Assembly: GCF_016918505.1 (NCBI RefSeq)
Contig: NZ_JAFFPZ010000026.1
Span: forward strand, 1 to 40,008
Reading direction: 5' to 3'
DNA from: Desulforhopalus vacuolatus
GTDB lineage: Bacteria > Desulfobacterota > Desulfobulbia > Desulfobulbales > Desulfocapsaceae
Length of the DNA: 40,008 nt
Numbering within the stretch: position 1 is the stretch's first letter; every line of letters begins with the position of its first letter. The notes beneath the pieces were generated by a model. That model ran no database searches. It was not told where the DNA came from and was given only the letters and a program-made list of their open reading frames with translations. A program made the translations under genes and the position numbers. Shown piece by piece: positions 17,094 to 25,151 of this stretch.

Positions 17094-18392
17094 ATGTACT
17101 GGCAGAAAAAAGAGGAGTGCCGCCCGCGTGCGGAGTTGGAGAAACTGCAGCTTGCAAGGTTGAAAAATACTCTCACTCGGGTCGCCACCAACGTCCCTTT
17201 TTATCGAAATCAATTTCATAAACTGGGATTGAATCCAGAGAATATTAAATCGCTGGAGGATATTCGCAAATATCCCTTCACTCTCAAGCAGGATCTGCGT
17301 AATAATTATCCGTACGGCCTCTTCGCCGTGCCGTTGCGTGATGTTGTGCGCCTGCACTCCTCTTCCGGTACCACCGGAAATGCCACCGTCGTTGGTTACA
17401 GCCGTGAGGATATCATCACCTGGTCCAACCTTGTTGCGCGGATTCTTTGCGGTGCCGGACTTACTCCCAACGATGTGATTCAGATTGCCTTTGGCTATGG
17501 TCTCTTCACCGGTGGCTTCGGGCTGCACTATGGTGCGGAACGGCTGGGGGCATCGGTTATCCCGGTCTCTGCCGGTAACACCCGCCGCCAGATTCAGATC
17601 ATGCAGGATTTCAAGACCACTGCGCTGGTCTGCACCCCGTCCTACGCCCTGAAACTGGCAGACACCATGATGGATATGGGCATTAATCCCAACGGCCTTT
17701 CCCTGCGCTTTGGTTTGTTCGGGGCAGAACCGTGGTCGGAGGAAATGCGCCAGGAGATCAATGAGCGTCTCGGCATCAAGGCCAGCGATAATTATGGCCT
17801 TTCTGAGGTTATGGGACCCGGTGTTGCTGGTGAATGTGAGGAGTTTCACGGGCAGCACATCAACGAGGATCACTTCCTTGTGGAGATCCTCAATCCGAAA
17901 ACGCTGGAACCAGTGAAACCCGGTGATATTGGCGAGGTGGTCATTACCACCCTGACCAAAGAGGCATTTCCGATGATTCGCTACCGTACCCGTGACCTCA
18001 CCCGTATGATTACCGAACCCTGTCCCTGCGGAAGAACCTTTCACCGCCTCGATCGTTTTGTCGGTCGCTCCGATGACATGTTGATTATTCGCGGAGTCAA
18101 TGTTTTCCCGCTGCAGGTTGAATCAGCAATTTTCCGTATCGACGGAACTCAGCCGCATTATCAAATTATTGTCGATCGGAAAGATAATCAGGATACCTGC
18201 ACCGTGAAGGTAGAGGTCAGCGAAAGCTATTTCTTCGATGAGATGCGCAAACAGCGCACCTTCATAGACGGTATCCAAAAGAGTCTCGCTGCGGAACTCG
18301 GTCTGAGTATCGATGTGAAGCTGGTTGAAGAACGCAGTCTGGAACGCTTTGAAGGCAAGGCGAAACGGGTGATTGATAACCGTATCTTGTAA
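17094..18392 (+). CDS. paaK: Phenylacetate-CoA ligase, copy 2
   Basis: This 432-residue paralogue of the gene at 15169-16482 has the adenylate loop [16 protein letters not shown], then [24 protein letters not shown] and [19 protein letters not shown], ending [11 protein letters not shown]. The two proteins match across their length but differ in many loop residues, so this is not a recent duplication. They may prefer different aryl acids, for example phenylacetate and indoleacetate; this is inference. AAAGGA precedes the ATG at 17094. The gene closes the operon, and an intrinsic terminator lies 40 bases after it. Confidence 0.95.
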   Translation: MYWQKKEECRPRAELEKLQLARLKNTLTRVATNVPFYRNQFHKLGLNPENIKSLEDIRKYPFTLKQDLRNNYPYGLFAVPLRDVVRLHSSSGTTGNATVVGYSREDIITWSNLVARILCGAGLTPNDVIQIAFGYGLFTGGFGLHYGAERLGASVIPVSAGNTRRQIQIMQDFKTTALVCTPSYALKLADTMMDMGINPNGLSLRFGLFGAEPWSEEMRQEINERLGIKASDNYGLSEVMGPGVAGECEEFHGQHINEDHFLVEILNPKTLEPVKPGDIGEVVITTLTKEAFPMIRYRTRDLTRMITEPCPCGRTFHRLDRFVGRSDDMLIIRGVNVFPLQVESAIFRIDGTQPHYQIIVDRKDNQDTCTVKVEVSESYFFDEMRKQRTFIDGIQKSLAAELGLSIDVKLVEERSLERFEGKAKRVIDNRIL

Positions 18393-18431
18393 GGGTTCCT
18401 TGAATACCGTATGAGATTTGACAGCGGATTA

Positions 18432-18484
18432 CTCATTATAGTTCCAGCATCTCAGCCACTGAAACTATAATGAGAGTTTTTTAG
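18432..18484 (+). terminator. Intrinsic terminator of the ior/paaK operon
   Basis: The 12-bp perfect stem CTCATTATAGTT/AACTATAATGAG (arms 18432-18443 and 18463-18474) is followed by AGTTTTTTAG. It ends the plus-strand operon before the minus-strand DUF4105 gene. Confidence 0.75.
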
Positions 18485-18549
18485 CCTTCTTCTTTATGAA
18501 AATTATAAAAATGTGTAATTTCATAAGAATAATCTCCTTTTTTAAAAAC

Positions 18550-20442
18550 TTACCAATACCACTTTACCTCTGCTGCTATTTTTGTTGTTGTTTCAGATGA
18601 GAAACTTATGGAGACCGCCATTTGTTCAGATATTTTATATTGAATCTGGCTCCCCCACACGAAGTCAAACTTCTCGCTATATTTCATATTCTCGAATCCT
18701 GCATACCACCAACTTTTGATTGAATCATTATCTGTAATGATGCCAGTATTAGGGCGCAACCGGGCATACGGTTTAATTGTATGTGCAGCTGTATCAACCA
18801 TTGCATAAAATGATATTGATTCATTCAGGCTCCATGCGCGTCCCGCACCAAAACTAAAAATACCATCATTGTATGATTTATTATTATGCTCAGTCAAAGT
18901 AGTTCCAAGGCGTAATTGCCATGACCAGGGGTTTCCATCATCTATCGACAGGGAATTTTTTTTTAACTTCCTTATCCTGACAAGATCAAAATTATCAACA
19001 AAAAATCCATAATCACTTGCCCTGAAACCAATTGTTGTATCTAGAACTACAAGTTCATCTCCTTCAAGGTGATTTTGCCCAACAATTTCCTGGCTGAATG
19101 GAGACCAGTGTAATTTAAAGTATGTACTTTCAGTTGAATCCAGGCCCATTCCAATCCCCATTAACATTGGACGGTTACCTCTTGCTGGTGATTTCAATTG
19201 TGGTATTCCGTAGAACAATGATTTTGTTTGAGGTGGCAACCTGAGCCTGGCTAACAATATCTCATTTTTTTTCTCACGCATTTCAACACTTGGTGAAGGT
19301 TCTTCCGCAATTAACCTGTACTTGTAATAAGATAAGACCGTATCAATAATTCTGAGTCGTGAATGTTGTTGAAAGGAGGATGTTATTGATGATGTAGACG
19401 ATACATCGTTGATTATTGTTTTAACGGCTTCTTTTTCTCTTTTCGTTAATTGAGCAAACTGGTAATAAAATTCTCTTTGGCTTGATGGATGGAAACAAAC
19501 TAATTTTATTAATCCCTGGTCACCTTTAGCTCTTCTATTTTTGTCTATTTCTTCCAGCCTGAAAAATGTTTCAACAGGGATATACCATTTTTTAGCCTGA
19601 TCAAGGAACGGTTCCTCGATAATAATCTCCAGTAACTCTGCAAGACGAAAAGCACAATTTTCATCTAAAAAATAGTAGTCAAATTTTCTCCCCAGGACCT
19701 CCCAGATATGTAAAATAAGAAGATTTCTCTGATAGTCGGACAAAAGTAACTCGTATTCCCAAATATCACGAAACTCTGTGCGAGAATAAACCAAATCATG
19801 AGTATAAAAATATTTATCAGAGAACCCGGCCTGGTATCCACCAGTAATACCCCTTACAACATATTGTAAGGTGGGCTCGTTTTCTGGAACTAATGCACCA
19901 TAATTTATAGATAAATCAAATAATCCATCCTTGTCATCTCGTGAATATGTATTAAGTTTCAAGAATGAGTGCCCAAATACTGATGCAGGGTTGCCAAAAT
20001 AGCCACTAACAAGAAACAAACTCATTGATTTTACATCATTGAGTAACGACCACTTTTCAAAAGATTCACACTGAGGTTCATGCAGTTTGTAATTGGGCAA
20101 TGAAATCTTTTGAGAAAGCCAAAAATAGCGTGCGGGAAATTTACAACGAGGGCTTATGTCTTTTTTGTGTGGGTCTGATTCAGAATATGCGTGTATTGTA
20201 GCAACAAGTTCAGCTTTTGGATCATAACGTCCAGCAGGAGATAGGAAAAAATCTTCTGTTAGTATTTTACTTCTATTTCTTTTAAAGTGCAGTAATTTAA
20301 GCCATGTGGGGTCATTCGCTAAATTTTCTATTACATCTTCGTTAAGATCTCTCCCTTCATAAGCTATAGCATGATTCGATCCTGTCAGTACAGTGTAAAA
20401 GAAAAATAATAAAAAACAGGGGTATAGTTTATTGGTAGACAA
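18550..20442 (-). CDS. DUF4105 (Lnb N-terminal-like) exported protein
   Basis: The 630-residue protein begins with a signal-peptide-like segment (LYPCFLLFFFYTVLTG, about 6-21). DUF4105 follows (about 125-290): SGYFGNPASVFGHSFLKL, INYGALVPENEP and FYTHDLVYSRTEFRDIWEY lead to FDYYFLDENCAFRLAELLE, which carries the conserved Asn-Cys of this papain-like domain. The C-terminal 230 residues alternate polar and aromatic residues and end KIAAEVKWYW, as outer-membrane beta strands do. It is probably periplasmic and outer-membrane anchored; the substrate is unknown. The only plausible start is TTG at 20442, because an in-frame stop lies just upstream, and no clear ribosome site precedes it. DUF3015 lies upstream with a terminator between. 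Confidence 0.82.
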   Translation of the reverse strand: MSTNKLYPCFLLFFFYTVLTGSNHAIAYEGRDLNEDVIENLANDPTWLKLLHFKRNRSKILTEDFFLSPAGRYDPKAELVATIHAYSESDPHKKDISPRCKFPARYFWLSQKISLPNYKLHEPQCESFEKWSLLNDVKSMSLFLVSGYFGNPASVFGHSFLKLNTYSRDDKDGLFDLSINYGALVPENEPTLQYVVRGITGGYQAGFSDKYFYTHDLVYSRTEFRDIWEYELLLSDYQRNLLILHIWEVLGRKFDYYFLDENCAFRLAELLEIIIEEPFLDQAKKWYIPVETFFRLEEIDKNRRAKGDQGLIKLVCFHPSSQREFYYQFAQLTKREKEAVKTIINDVSSTSSITSSFQQHSRLRIIDTVLSYYKYRLIAEEPSPSVEMREKKNEILLARLRLPPQTKSLFYGIPQLKSPARGNRPMLMGIGMGLDSTESTYFKLHWSPFSQEIVGQNHLEGDELVVLDTTIGFRASDYGFFVDNFDLVRIRKLKKNSLSIDDGNPWSWQLRLGTTLTEHNNKSYNDGIFSFGAGRAWSLNESISFYAMVDTAAHTIKPYARLRPNTGIITDNDSIKSWWYAGFENMKYSEKFDFVWGSQIQYKISEQMAVSISFSSETTTKIAAEVKWYW

Positions 20443-20475
20443 TGGTAAGTATTACAAGGGTTAATGGACAATAAA

Positions 20476-20514
20476 AAGGCATACTCTAAAAGGAAATACC
20501 ATAGAGTATGCCTT
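20476..20514 (-). terminator. Intrinsic terminator after the DUF3015 gene
   Basis: A perfect 13-bp stem (AAGGCATACTCTA/TAGAGTATGCCTT) has a 13-base loop. On the minus strand it is followed by TTTTTATTG. It would limit read-through from DUF3015 into DUF4105. Confidence 0.7.
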
Positions 20515-20549
20515 CTTTTATGAAGTCACTTAATATTGTTTCCGAAACT

Positions 20550-21029
20550 TTAATAAGGACTCTGGCTGTATAAAATATTGTACAAATTTTCAGATTTTTG
20601 AAATTTTGTTTGATTGGTGTAATCTTGATTTGCAACATAGAAAGCAAAGTTGTTTCTTAGGTTATTTACTGCTTTTCCCTGAGATTCTTTGCTTACATTT
20701 GTCAATGTCATCAATGTATCCAGGTATTCACCCTGTCCACGGGCGATATCTTTTTCTAATGATTCATATGAATCAAAGATAAAAGCAGCACTTTTAGCTT
20801 GCCCTCCCACGCATGAGTCCGGACATGAGATGTTAGACGAAATTGCAGTTGTACCCAGGTCCCATGTTACATTGGTGACGACAGCAACAGGTGAAGTGTG
20901 AGGTGCTATCATTGCTCCAAGCCCGCATTCTATATAGATGTCTGCAAATGATCTAGCCATTATTGCCGGTGCAGTTATCAGTGACAGGACAAGAGCAACA
21001 GCGAAAAAATTAATCTTCTTTGTAAACAT
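20550..21029 (-). CDS. DUF3015 family exported protein
   Basis: The 159-residue protein has a cleavable signal peptide (FFAVALVLSLITAPAIMARS, about 9-28). The mature part contains IYIECGLGAMI, then TNVTWDLGTTAISSNISC, the family motif of DUF3015. Cysteines in ECGLG and SCPDSC may form disulfides in the periplasm. Its function is unknown; members are often beside DUF4105 proteins, as here, which suggests a shared envelope role. GGAGG precedes the ATG. A 5' region of over 300 bases holds the conserved element R1. Confidence 0.85.
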   Translation of the reverse strand: MFTKKINFFAVALVLSLITAPAIMARSFADIYIECGLGAMIAPHTSPVAVVTNVTWDLGTTAISSNISCPDSCVGGQAKSAAFIFDSYESLEKDIARGQGEYLDTLMTLTNVSKESQGKAVNNLRNNFAFYVANQDYTNQTKFQKSENLYNILYSQSPY

Positions 21030-21210
21030 TTTTCTGCCTCCATTTTTATTGTGAAAGTTGTTTAATATTGGATAATATTTTGCACGTTTTGTGTTCTTCT
21101 CTCACCTCCTTTTTTTGTCCGCCGAATAATCCCTCCACATAACCGGCGGGGAAAATATGTATAGCGAAGCAACATCTTTTTTCTCCGTTCGAGTTGATGC
21201 GGTTGTCAGC

Positions 21211-21365
21211 ATCAGTTGATTCTTTCGCCCACCTTCTTTGTTTGTTACAGTCAAAAAATTATCCTCGGAGGTAAGCGCCAGACTCCGATGTCAAAAAGTT
21301 ACAGGCGGATAAATTTCCTTCTGTACCTCGAATAGGAACGAACGCAGGTTGTTTCAAAGGTACCC
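21211..21365 (-). promoter_or_regulatory. Conserved upstream element R, copy 1
   Basis: This is homologous to 27339-27492. Shared plus-strand blocks in order are 'atcagt', 'tctttcg.cca.cttctt', 'gttacag.caaaaaa', 'ttatcctc', 'cctcgaata..aacgaa' and a closing 'tcaagg..ccctt'-like motif. It lies 182 bases upstream of the DUF3015 ATG in minus orientation. A local stem CGGAG/CTCCG (21265-21269, 21282-21286) has a possible counterpart CGAC/GTCG with a different sequence in the other copy. It may be a structured leader RNA or a regulatory region; no known riboswitch consensus was recognised. Confidence 0.55.
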
Positions 21366-21876
21366 TTATTGTCTACCGTCATGAGATCCCCCGTGTCTGT
21401 TGCTGACGGATGAATAACCCGGGTTTTTTTAAAAAAATGTGTTTCTGGTGCTGGTGTATCCGATCAAAACAATACAAGCTTTTGTCTGCCTTTATGGCCC
21501 GAATCTGCATCTCGACTGATTTCTGGCAATTTTGCTCAAGCTCCTGTCAAAAACTCTTTTTGGCAGGATGTAAATTGTTTAAGCTAAATATTTGCTAAAT
21601 ATTAACAATATTTGATATCAAAAAACAAGATTGAATCCAGCTCTCCGTAAGAAGAAAGAAACTCTAAAACTGTATTTTTATGTCAGGCTACCTGGTAGTA
21701 TAACGGTCGTAGACCAGCTGCTCCAGTGAGCGGTGGGGCAGGGATTTCGGCAGAAAGAGGGCTGCAGAGACGTGGTTGATATAAATCTGCTGTTTTGTGA
21801 TAGAGTCAATTATGAAGGTTTTATCCCTGTAATTTCGCGTTGTTTGCCCATTATTTATTCTCTTTATTGGCACCTT
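21366..21876. other. Non-coding AT-rich spacer
   Basis: No gene that I can support. It contains a hairpin at 21543-21567 (cctgtcaaaaa/tttttggcagg) with a small internal mismatch and no U run. Short open frames on both strands lack a ribosome site and protein-like composition. Confidence 0.4.
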
Positions 21877-21880
21877 TATG

Positions 21881-21946
21881 CTCGTTTGAGAGTATTTAAT
21901 ACTTGCTATAATAAAAAATCTTACCTACTATATGCTCATACGAGCA
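21881..21946 (+). promoter_or_regulatory. DUF134 gene promoter with paired operator-like repeats
   Basis: The -10 box TATAAT is at 21907-21912 and a -35-like TTGAGA at 21886-21891, with a short 15-base spacer. The 13-base palindrome agtatttaatact (21891-21903) fills the spacer. Two similar inverted repeats, TATGCTCgtttGAG (21877-21890) and TATGCTCatacGAGCA (21931-21946), flank the core 54 bases apart. They are plausible operator half-sites for autoregulation. Confidence 0.5.
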
Positions 21947-21961
21947 AAACAGAGAGGATAT

Positions 21962-22483
21962 ATGTCACGCCCAACTAAACCGAGATTTGTTTCTGCCTAC
22001 CCTGTTATGGCTGCGTTTGTACCCCGCGGAGTTGCAGTCACCGGGGAGGTGCTCATTAGTGTGGAGGAATTTGAAGCTATACGCCTGAGCGATTTTGAAC
22101 ATCTGGATCAGGAAAAGGCCGCTGCCATGATGGGAGTTTCCCGTCATACTTTTGGTCGATTGCTTGGAAAGGCCAGAGCAAGGGTTGCCGATGCCCTGGT
22201 ACTTGGAAAAGAGTTGAGAATTGAAGGCGGCAATTATGAGATTAGAGGCAGGGGGATGCAACGAAGGAGACGCGGCGGGGGCGGAGGTGGTCACGGCAGG
22301 CGGCAGGCAGCTCTTTTGAATAATCAACCCGGAGAGGTCATAAAATGCCAGGAAGAAACGGAACAGGACCTCAGGGGCGGGGAGCAGGAACCGGCGGGGG
22401 ATCTGGCATCTGCGGAGCTCCCAAAGGAAGTTCGTCGCAATGCCGGCAAGGCGGAGGAACAGGCAGCAGTAGAAAAAAAGTAG
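21962..22483 (+). CDS. DUF134 family DNA-binding protein
   Basis: The 173-residue protein begins SRPTKPRFVSAYPVMAAF, followed by a sigma-70 region 4-like helix-turn-helix: EEFEAIRLSDFEHLDQEKAA and MMGVSRHTFGRLLGKAR (about 36-75), then ALVLGKELRIEGGNYEI. This is the DUF134 family, putative regulators found with iron-molybdenum-cofactor-type and DUF5320 genes in anaerobes. I chose the ATG at 21962 because AGAGAGGA precedes it. The acidic tail after residue 115 overlaps the next gene in another frame by 139 bases and looks unlike the family, so it may be an extension from a lost stop. The target operator is probably its own promoter. Confidence 0.88.
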   Translation: MSRPTKPRFVSAYPVMAAFVPRGVAVTGEVLISVEEFEAIRLSDFEHLDQEKAAAMMGVSRHTFGRLLGKARARVADALVLGKELRIEGGNYEIRGRGMQRRRRGGGGGGHGRRQAALLNNQPGEVIKCQEETEQDLRGGEQEPAGDLASAELPKEVRRNAGKAEEQAAVEKK

Positions 22484-22545
22484 AAGAAAGGGCGGCGGTT
22501 GTGAACACGGCAACCGCTGGTATCTGCAGTAAAAACAAACTATGA
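22345..22545 (+). CDS. DUF5320-like Gly-rich small protein, copy 1
   Basis: This 66-residue protein begins MPGRNGTGPQGRGAGTGG, the characteristic N terminus of DUF5320 proteins. GGAGAGG precedes the ATG at seven bases, which argues for real translation despite the 139-base overlap with the DUF134 frame. After residue 30 the sequence is low complexity (GSSRKKVEERAAVV) and ends CSKNKL. It contains three cysteines that could bind metal. Its function is unknown; the family usually accompanies DUF134 and NifX-like or Mrp proteins, none of which is in this window. Confidence 0.75.
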   Translation: MPGRNGTGPQGRGAGTGGGSGICGAPKGSSSQCRQGGGTGSSRKKVEERAAVVNTATAGICSKNKL

Positions 22546-22554
22546 GGTGCTATT

Positions 22555-22899
22555 ATGCCAGGATTCGACCAATCAGGTCCAATGGGACAAGGTTCACAGA
22601 CAGGCAGGGGAATGGGGCAATGCAACCCGAATGCGCCAACAACAGATCAATACGCCGCTTTTGGGAGAGGCATGGGCTTTCGTCGGGGATGTGGTGCTGG
22701 TTTCGGCGGCGGCGGACGCTTTGCCGGGGCTGGACGTGGTGGGGGACGTGGAGCGGGGTTTTTCGGCCCGGCTGCAGTCAACCGCCAACCGGTTGCACCG
22801 GTAGATGAACAAGAATCCCTGAGAGCCCAGGCTGATCAGTTACAGCAATCGCTTGCAGCTGTACAACAGCGACTGGATGCCCTTGAAGTAAAAGAATAA
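22555..22899 (+). CDS. DUF5320 domain protein, copy 2
   Basis: The 114-residue protein has an N-terminal MPGFDQSGPMGQGSQTGRG motif, a long Gly/Arg-rich middle (about 41-70), and a C-terminal heptad segment ESLRAQADQLQQSLAAVQQR predicted to form a coiled coil. This is the complete domain order of DUF5320 proteins, whereas copy 1 lacks the coiled coil. GAGGTG precedes the ATG, and the spacing to copy 1 is nine bases. It is co-transcribed with DUF134, and an intrinsic terminator follows. Metal-cofactor-related roles have been proposed from gene neighbourhood only. Confidence 0.85.
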   Translation: MPGFDQSGPMGQGSQTGRGMGQCNPNAPTTDQYAAFGRGMGFRRGCGAGFGGGGRFAGAGRGGGRGAGFFGPAAVNRQPVAPVDEQESLRAQADQLQQSLAAVQQRLDALEVKE

Positions 22900-22927
22900 T
22901 TCACTCAACAGAGTATCTGAAGGAAAG

Positions 22928-22960
22928 AAGGACCGTTTGCCCGCAAACGGTCCTTCTTTT

Positions 22961-22963
<3 letters not shown>
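22928..22963 (+). terminator. Intrinsic terminator of the DUF134/DUF5320 operon
   Basis: The perfect 12-bp stem AAGGACCGTTTG/CAAACGGTCCTT has the loop CCCG and is followed by CTTTTTTTT. Confidence 0.88.
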
Positions 22964-23095
<132 letters not shown>

Positions 23096-23108
23096 ATATT
23101 ACACATCA

Positions 23109-23180
23109 TTGGTGAAAATCGGCACAACAGTAATTTCAGCAATGGTGTTGTAGAGACAAGGCATGCCTTGTCTACACGGT
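23109..23180 (+). repeat. Dispersed palindromic repeat S, copy 2
   Basis: The perfect 20-base palindrome (23154-23173) is identical to that at 8950-8969 and is preceded by 'ggtgaaaatcggcac'. The remaining bases to 23410 hold no gene that I can support. Confidence 0.75.
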
Positions 23181-23410
23181 GAAGATAAACGTAACAATAA
23201 CAGTGGAATGACTGGTAACGCATGGAATAAACTGGTAGCAATTCCCGAAATTATTAAGAGCAGATGCAACCGGGATTGGACCTCCTTAAACGGGCATAAT
23301 TTAATCAGAATGGTATTATAAGGGGGTTGACTTTAATCAGAGTTGATCTAATTACCCGCCGAATAATAGCTCTGAAATTTTCGCGAATGTATCAAGATTG
23401 GAGTGTAAAC

Positions 23411-24253
23411 ATGTTGAACGAACAGATAATTGACGATTTAAAAAAATGGTTTGCAGCCTATGTTCAGACATTTACATCTGAGAACAACGAGGTACAGCAG
23501 AATATTAACCTTAAAGAAGAACACACCAGGCGGGTCTGCTGTGAAATTCTCCACCTGGGCCAGCAGCTCGGGCTTAATGCCAGCGAGTTGCGCCTGGCAG
23601 AAATCACCGCTCTTTTCCATGACATCGGTCGTTTCGAGCAATTCGCCAGGTACGGTACTTTTATGGATGGGAAATCGGTCAACCATGCGCAATTTGGCGT
23701 CAAAATTTTACAGGAAAAGAAGGTCCTGGCCAGGCTGGATGACTCCGTTCGTGATCTTGTTCTGCGCATCATCACCTACCACAATCGTGCTGTCCTGCCG
23801 ACAGAGGAAAGTGCAACCTGCCTGTTTTTTTCCAGATTGCTCAGAGATGCAGACAAGCTCGATATCTGGCGGGTGGTGACCGAGTATTACCAGCAGAGAG
23901 ACCAAAAAGCCAACACCGGGCTTGAACTTGGCCTGCCAGACACCCCCGTTTTTTCTGATGCCGTGGTGCAGGACATCCTTGCCGGAAGAATTGTCGACAT
24001 AAAACACCTGAAAACTCTCAACGACTTCAAGTTGCTGCAGGTCGGCTGGGTATATGACCTCAATTTTATTCCGACGTTCCAGCGTTTAAAGGAAAAAGGA
24101 TATCTGGATATGATCCGTGCTGTTCTGCCTGAGACGGAAGGAATAGACAAGATTTTCACAAACATTACCTCCTTTGTGATGAAGGAATGTGAAAAAAAGT
24201 CGGTTTCAGTGGAGAGACCGAATGGCCACTCCCTTGTGCCGGGGTTGAGCTGA
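23411..24253 (+). CDS. HD-domain phosphohydrolase
   Basis: In this 280-residue protein the metal-binding set is His38 (EEHTRRV), His70-Asp71 (LFHDIGRF) and NHAQFG, followed by an Asp in RDADKLDIWRV. This is the HD superfamily pattern of divalent-metal phosphohydrolases. The substrate, nucleotide or cyclic nucleotide, cannot be told. I chose the start at 23411 because GGAG lies a few bases upstream; longer starts lack one. A partial, damaged copy of the central region occurs at 28992-29316, so part of the gene has been duplicated. A GGDEF remnant converges on its 3' end. Confidence 0.85.
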   Translation: MLNEQIIDDLKKWFAAYVQTFTSENNEVQQNINLKEEHTRRVCCEILHLGQQLGLNASELRLAEITALFHDIGRFEQFARYGTFMDGKSVNHAQFGVKILQEKKVLARLDDSVRDLVLRIITYHNRAVLPTEESATCLFFSRLLRDADKLDIWRVVTEYYQQRDQKANTGLELGLPDTPVFSDAVVQDILAGRIVDIKHLKTLNDFKLLQVGWVYDLNFIPTFQRLKEKGYLDMIRAVLPETEGIDKIFTNITSFVMKECEKKSVSVERPNGHSLVPGLS

Positions 24254-24280
24254 AGCATCAGTCATGTCTTGAGCTGAGTC

Positions 24281-24400
24281 TTAAGAAACAACCCTGTTGC
24301 GACCTCTTTCTTTTGCCATGTAAAGGGCAGCGTCGGCTCGTGAGAGGGGTGATTGCAACGAGTCTTTCCCCGCGCAAAATTCTGCGGTTCTCCGGCAGTG
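24281..24400 (-). pseudogene. C-terminal remnant of a GGDEF domain
   Basis: On the minus strand this reads ...EFCAGKDSLQSPLSRADAAL then YMAKERGRNRVVS and a stop at 24281. The block RADAALYMAKERGRNRV is the conserved C-terminal end of diguanylate cyclase GGDEF domains. Nothing upstream continues it, because the REP-type hairpin begins about 20 bases away. It is therefore a broken remnant, too short to function. Confidence 0.7.
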
Positions 24401-24421
24401 TCTGAATTGTCAGTATAAAAG

Positions 24422-24476
24422 AAAAGGGGACAGAACTATTTATGCAAATTTGCGATAAATAATTCTGCCCCTTTTT
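24422..24476. terminator. REP-like hairpin acting as bidirectional terminator
   Basis: Long near-perfect arms ('aaaaggggacagaactattt' with 'aaataattctgcccctttt') flank the loop 'gcaaatttgc'. It has A and T runs on either side and lies between convergent genes. The 'ggggacagaa' arm resembles dispersed extragenic palindromes. Confidence 0.55.
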
Positions 24477-24524
24477 AGGAAATCCCCTTTTTCAATCCTC
24501 AGGGTCCCTTGAATCAAAAGATGT

Positions 24525-25151
24525 TTAAAATATTTGTTCAGCCTCCTGAAGTCGCAAATCCTTCATCCCTTCAGCCATTGCTTTGGTGACGCGGAGGAGC
24601 TCGTCGCTGTCCCCCTCAATGTTTTCCAGAAGGGCCATATTAAAAGCGGCTTCAATTTTACCCAATCGGTGACAGACTTTCAGATAGTTCGATTTGTTCT
24701 GATATACGGCTCGAACCAGCTCCGGGTAACTGTCGCCTTTGGCCGTAAGGAGGAGTTGAAAATGTTTGGCAAGCAGAGTGAACCATTCAGCGGATAAAAG
24801 ACGTGTTGTCTCCTGCTGATTGCCGATTTGATCCACCAGCAAAGAAATATCTACAGGAAGACCACTCACAAGAGATGTAAATGCCGCCTCCAGTGTCCTG
24901 CGCCCTGGAATCAGGTGGTTTTCGGAAAAATCTTTTAGAGCATTTTCATACTCTTTCAGTTTCCAGAAATAGAAGACAAAGATAATCGGAATAAATATCA
25001 TCCAGACCCGAGGCACTGGTCTTTCGAGAACACGCAATGCCAGTTGCCGGGACATGGATTCCTGGGCGGCAAAAATCTGCGTCTTTTTTTTGTTGAGGTT
25101 AACGGCAGTTATCTGAGAGATCGATTCAATTCCCTCGTTATCACTTGTCAA
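24525..25151 (-). CDS. Uncharacterised membrane-anchored protein in the YeiH operon
   Basis: The 208-residue protein has an amphipathic N terminus (QESMSRQLALRVLERPV), one or two hydrophobic turns (WMIFIPIIFVFYFW, about 50-63) and a long helical cytoplasmic part rich in Leu, Ala and Glu. No family function is recognised. The start is TTG at 25151, which overlaps the upstream stop by 11 bases; GGAG lies seven bases before it, and the next in-frame ATG is 33 codons in. It is the last gene of an operon after the transporter and the 77-residue gene, so it probably helps assembly or regulation of that carrier. Confidence 0.7.
   Translation of the reverse strand: MTSDNEGIESISQITAVNLNKKKTQIFAAQESMSRQLALRVLERPVPRVWMIFIPIIFVFYFWKLKEYENALKDFSENHLIPGRRTLEAAFTSLVSGLPVDISLLVDQIGNQQETTRLLSAEWFTLLAKHFQLLLTAKGDSYPELVRAVYQNKSNYLKVCHRLGKIEAAFNMALLENIEGDSDELLRVTKAMAEGMKDLRLQEAEQIF

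Noticed and set aside
21211-21365. Known c-di-GMP, TPP or fluoride riboswitch in element R
   Set aside because: None of the consensus cores that I know is present; it is kept only as an unassigned element.
21410-21598. Cys-rich 62-codon plus frame in the spacer before DUF134
   Set aside because: It has no ribosome site and no family, and overlaps a hairpin; cysteines are probably due to base composition.
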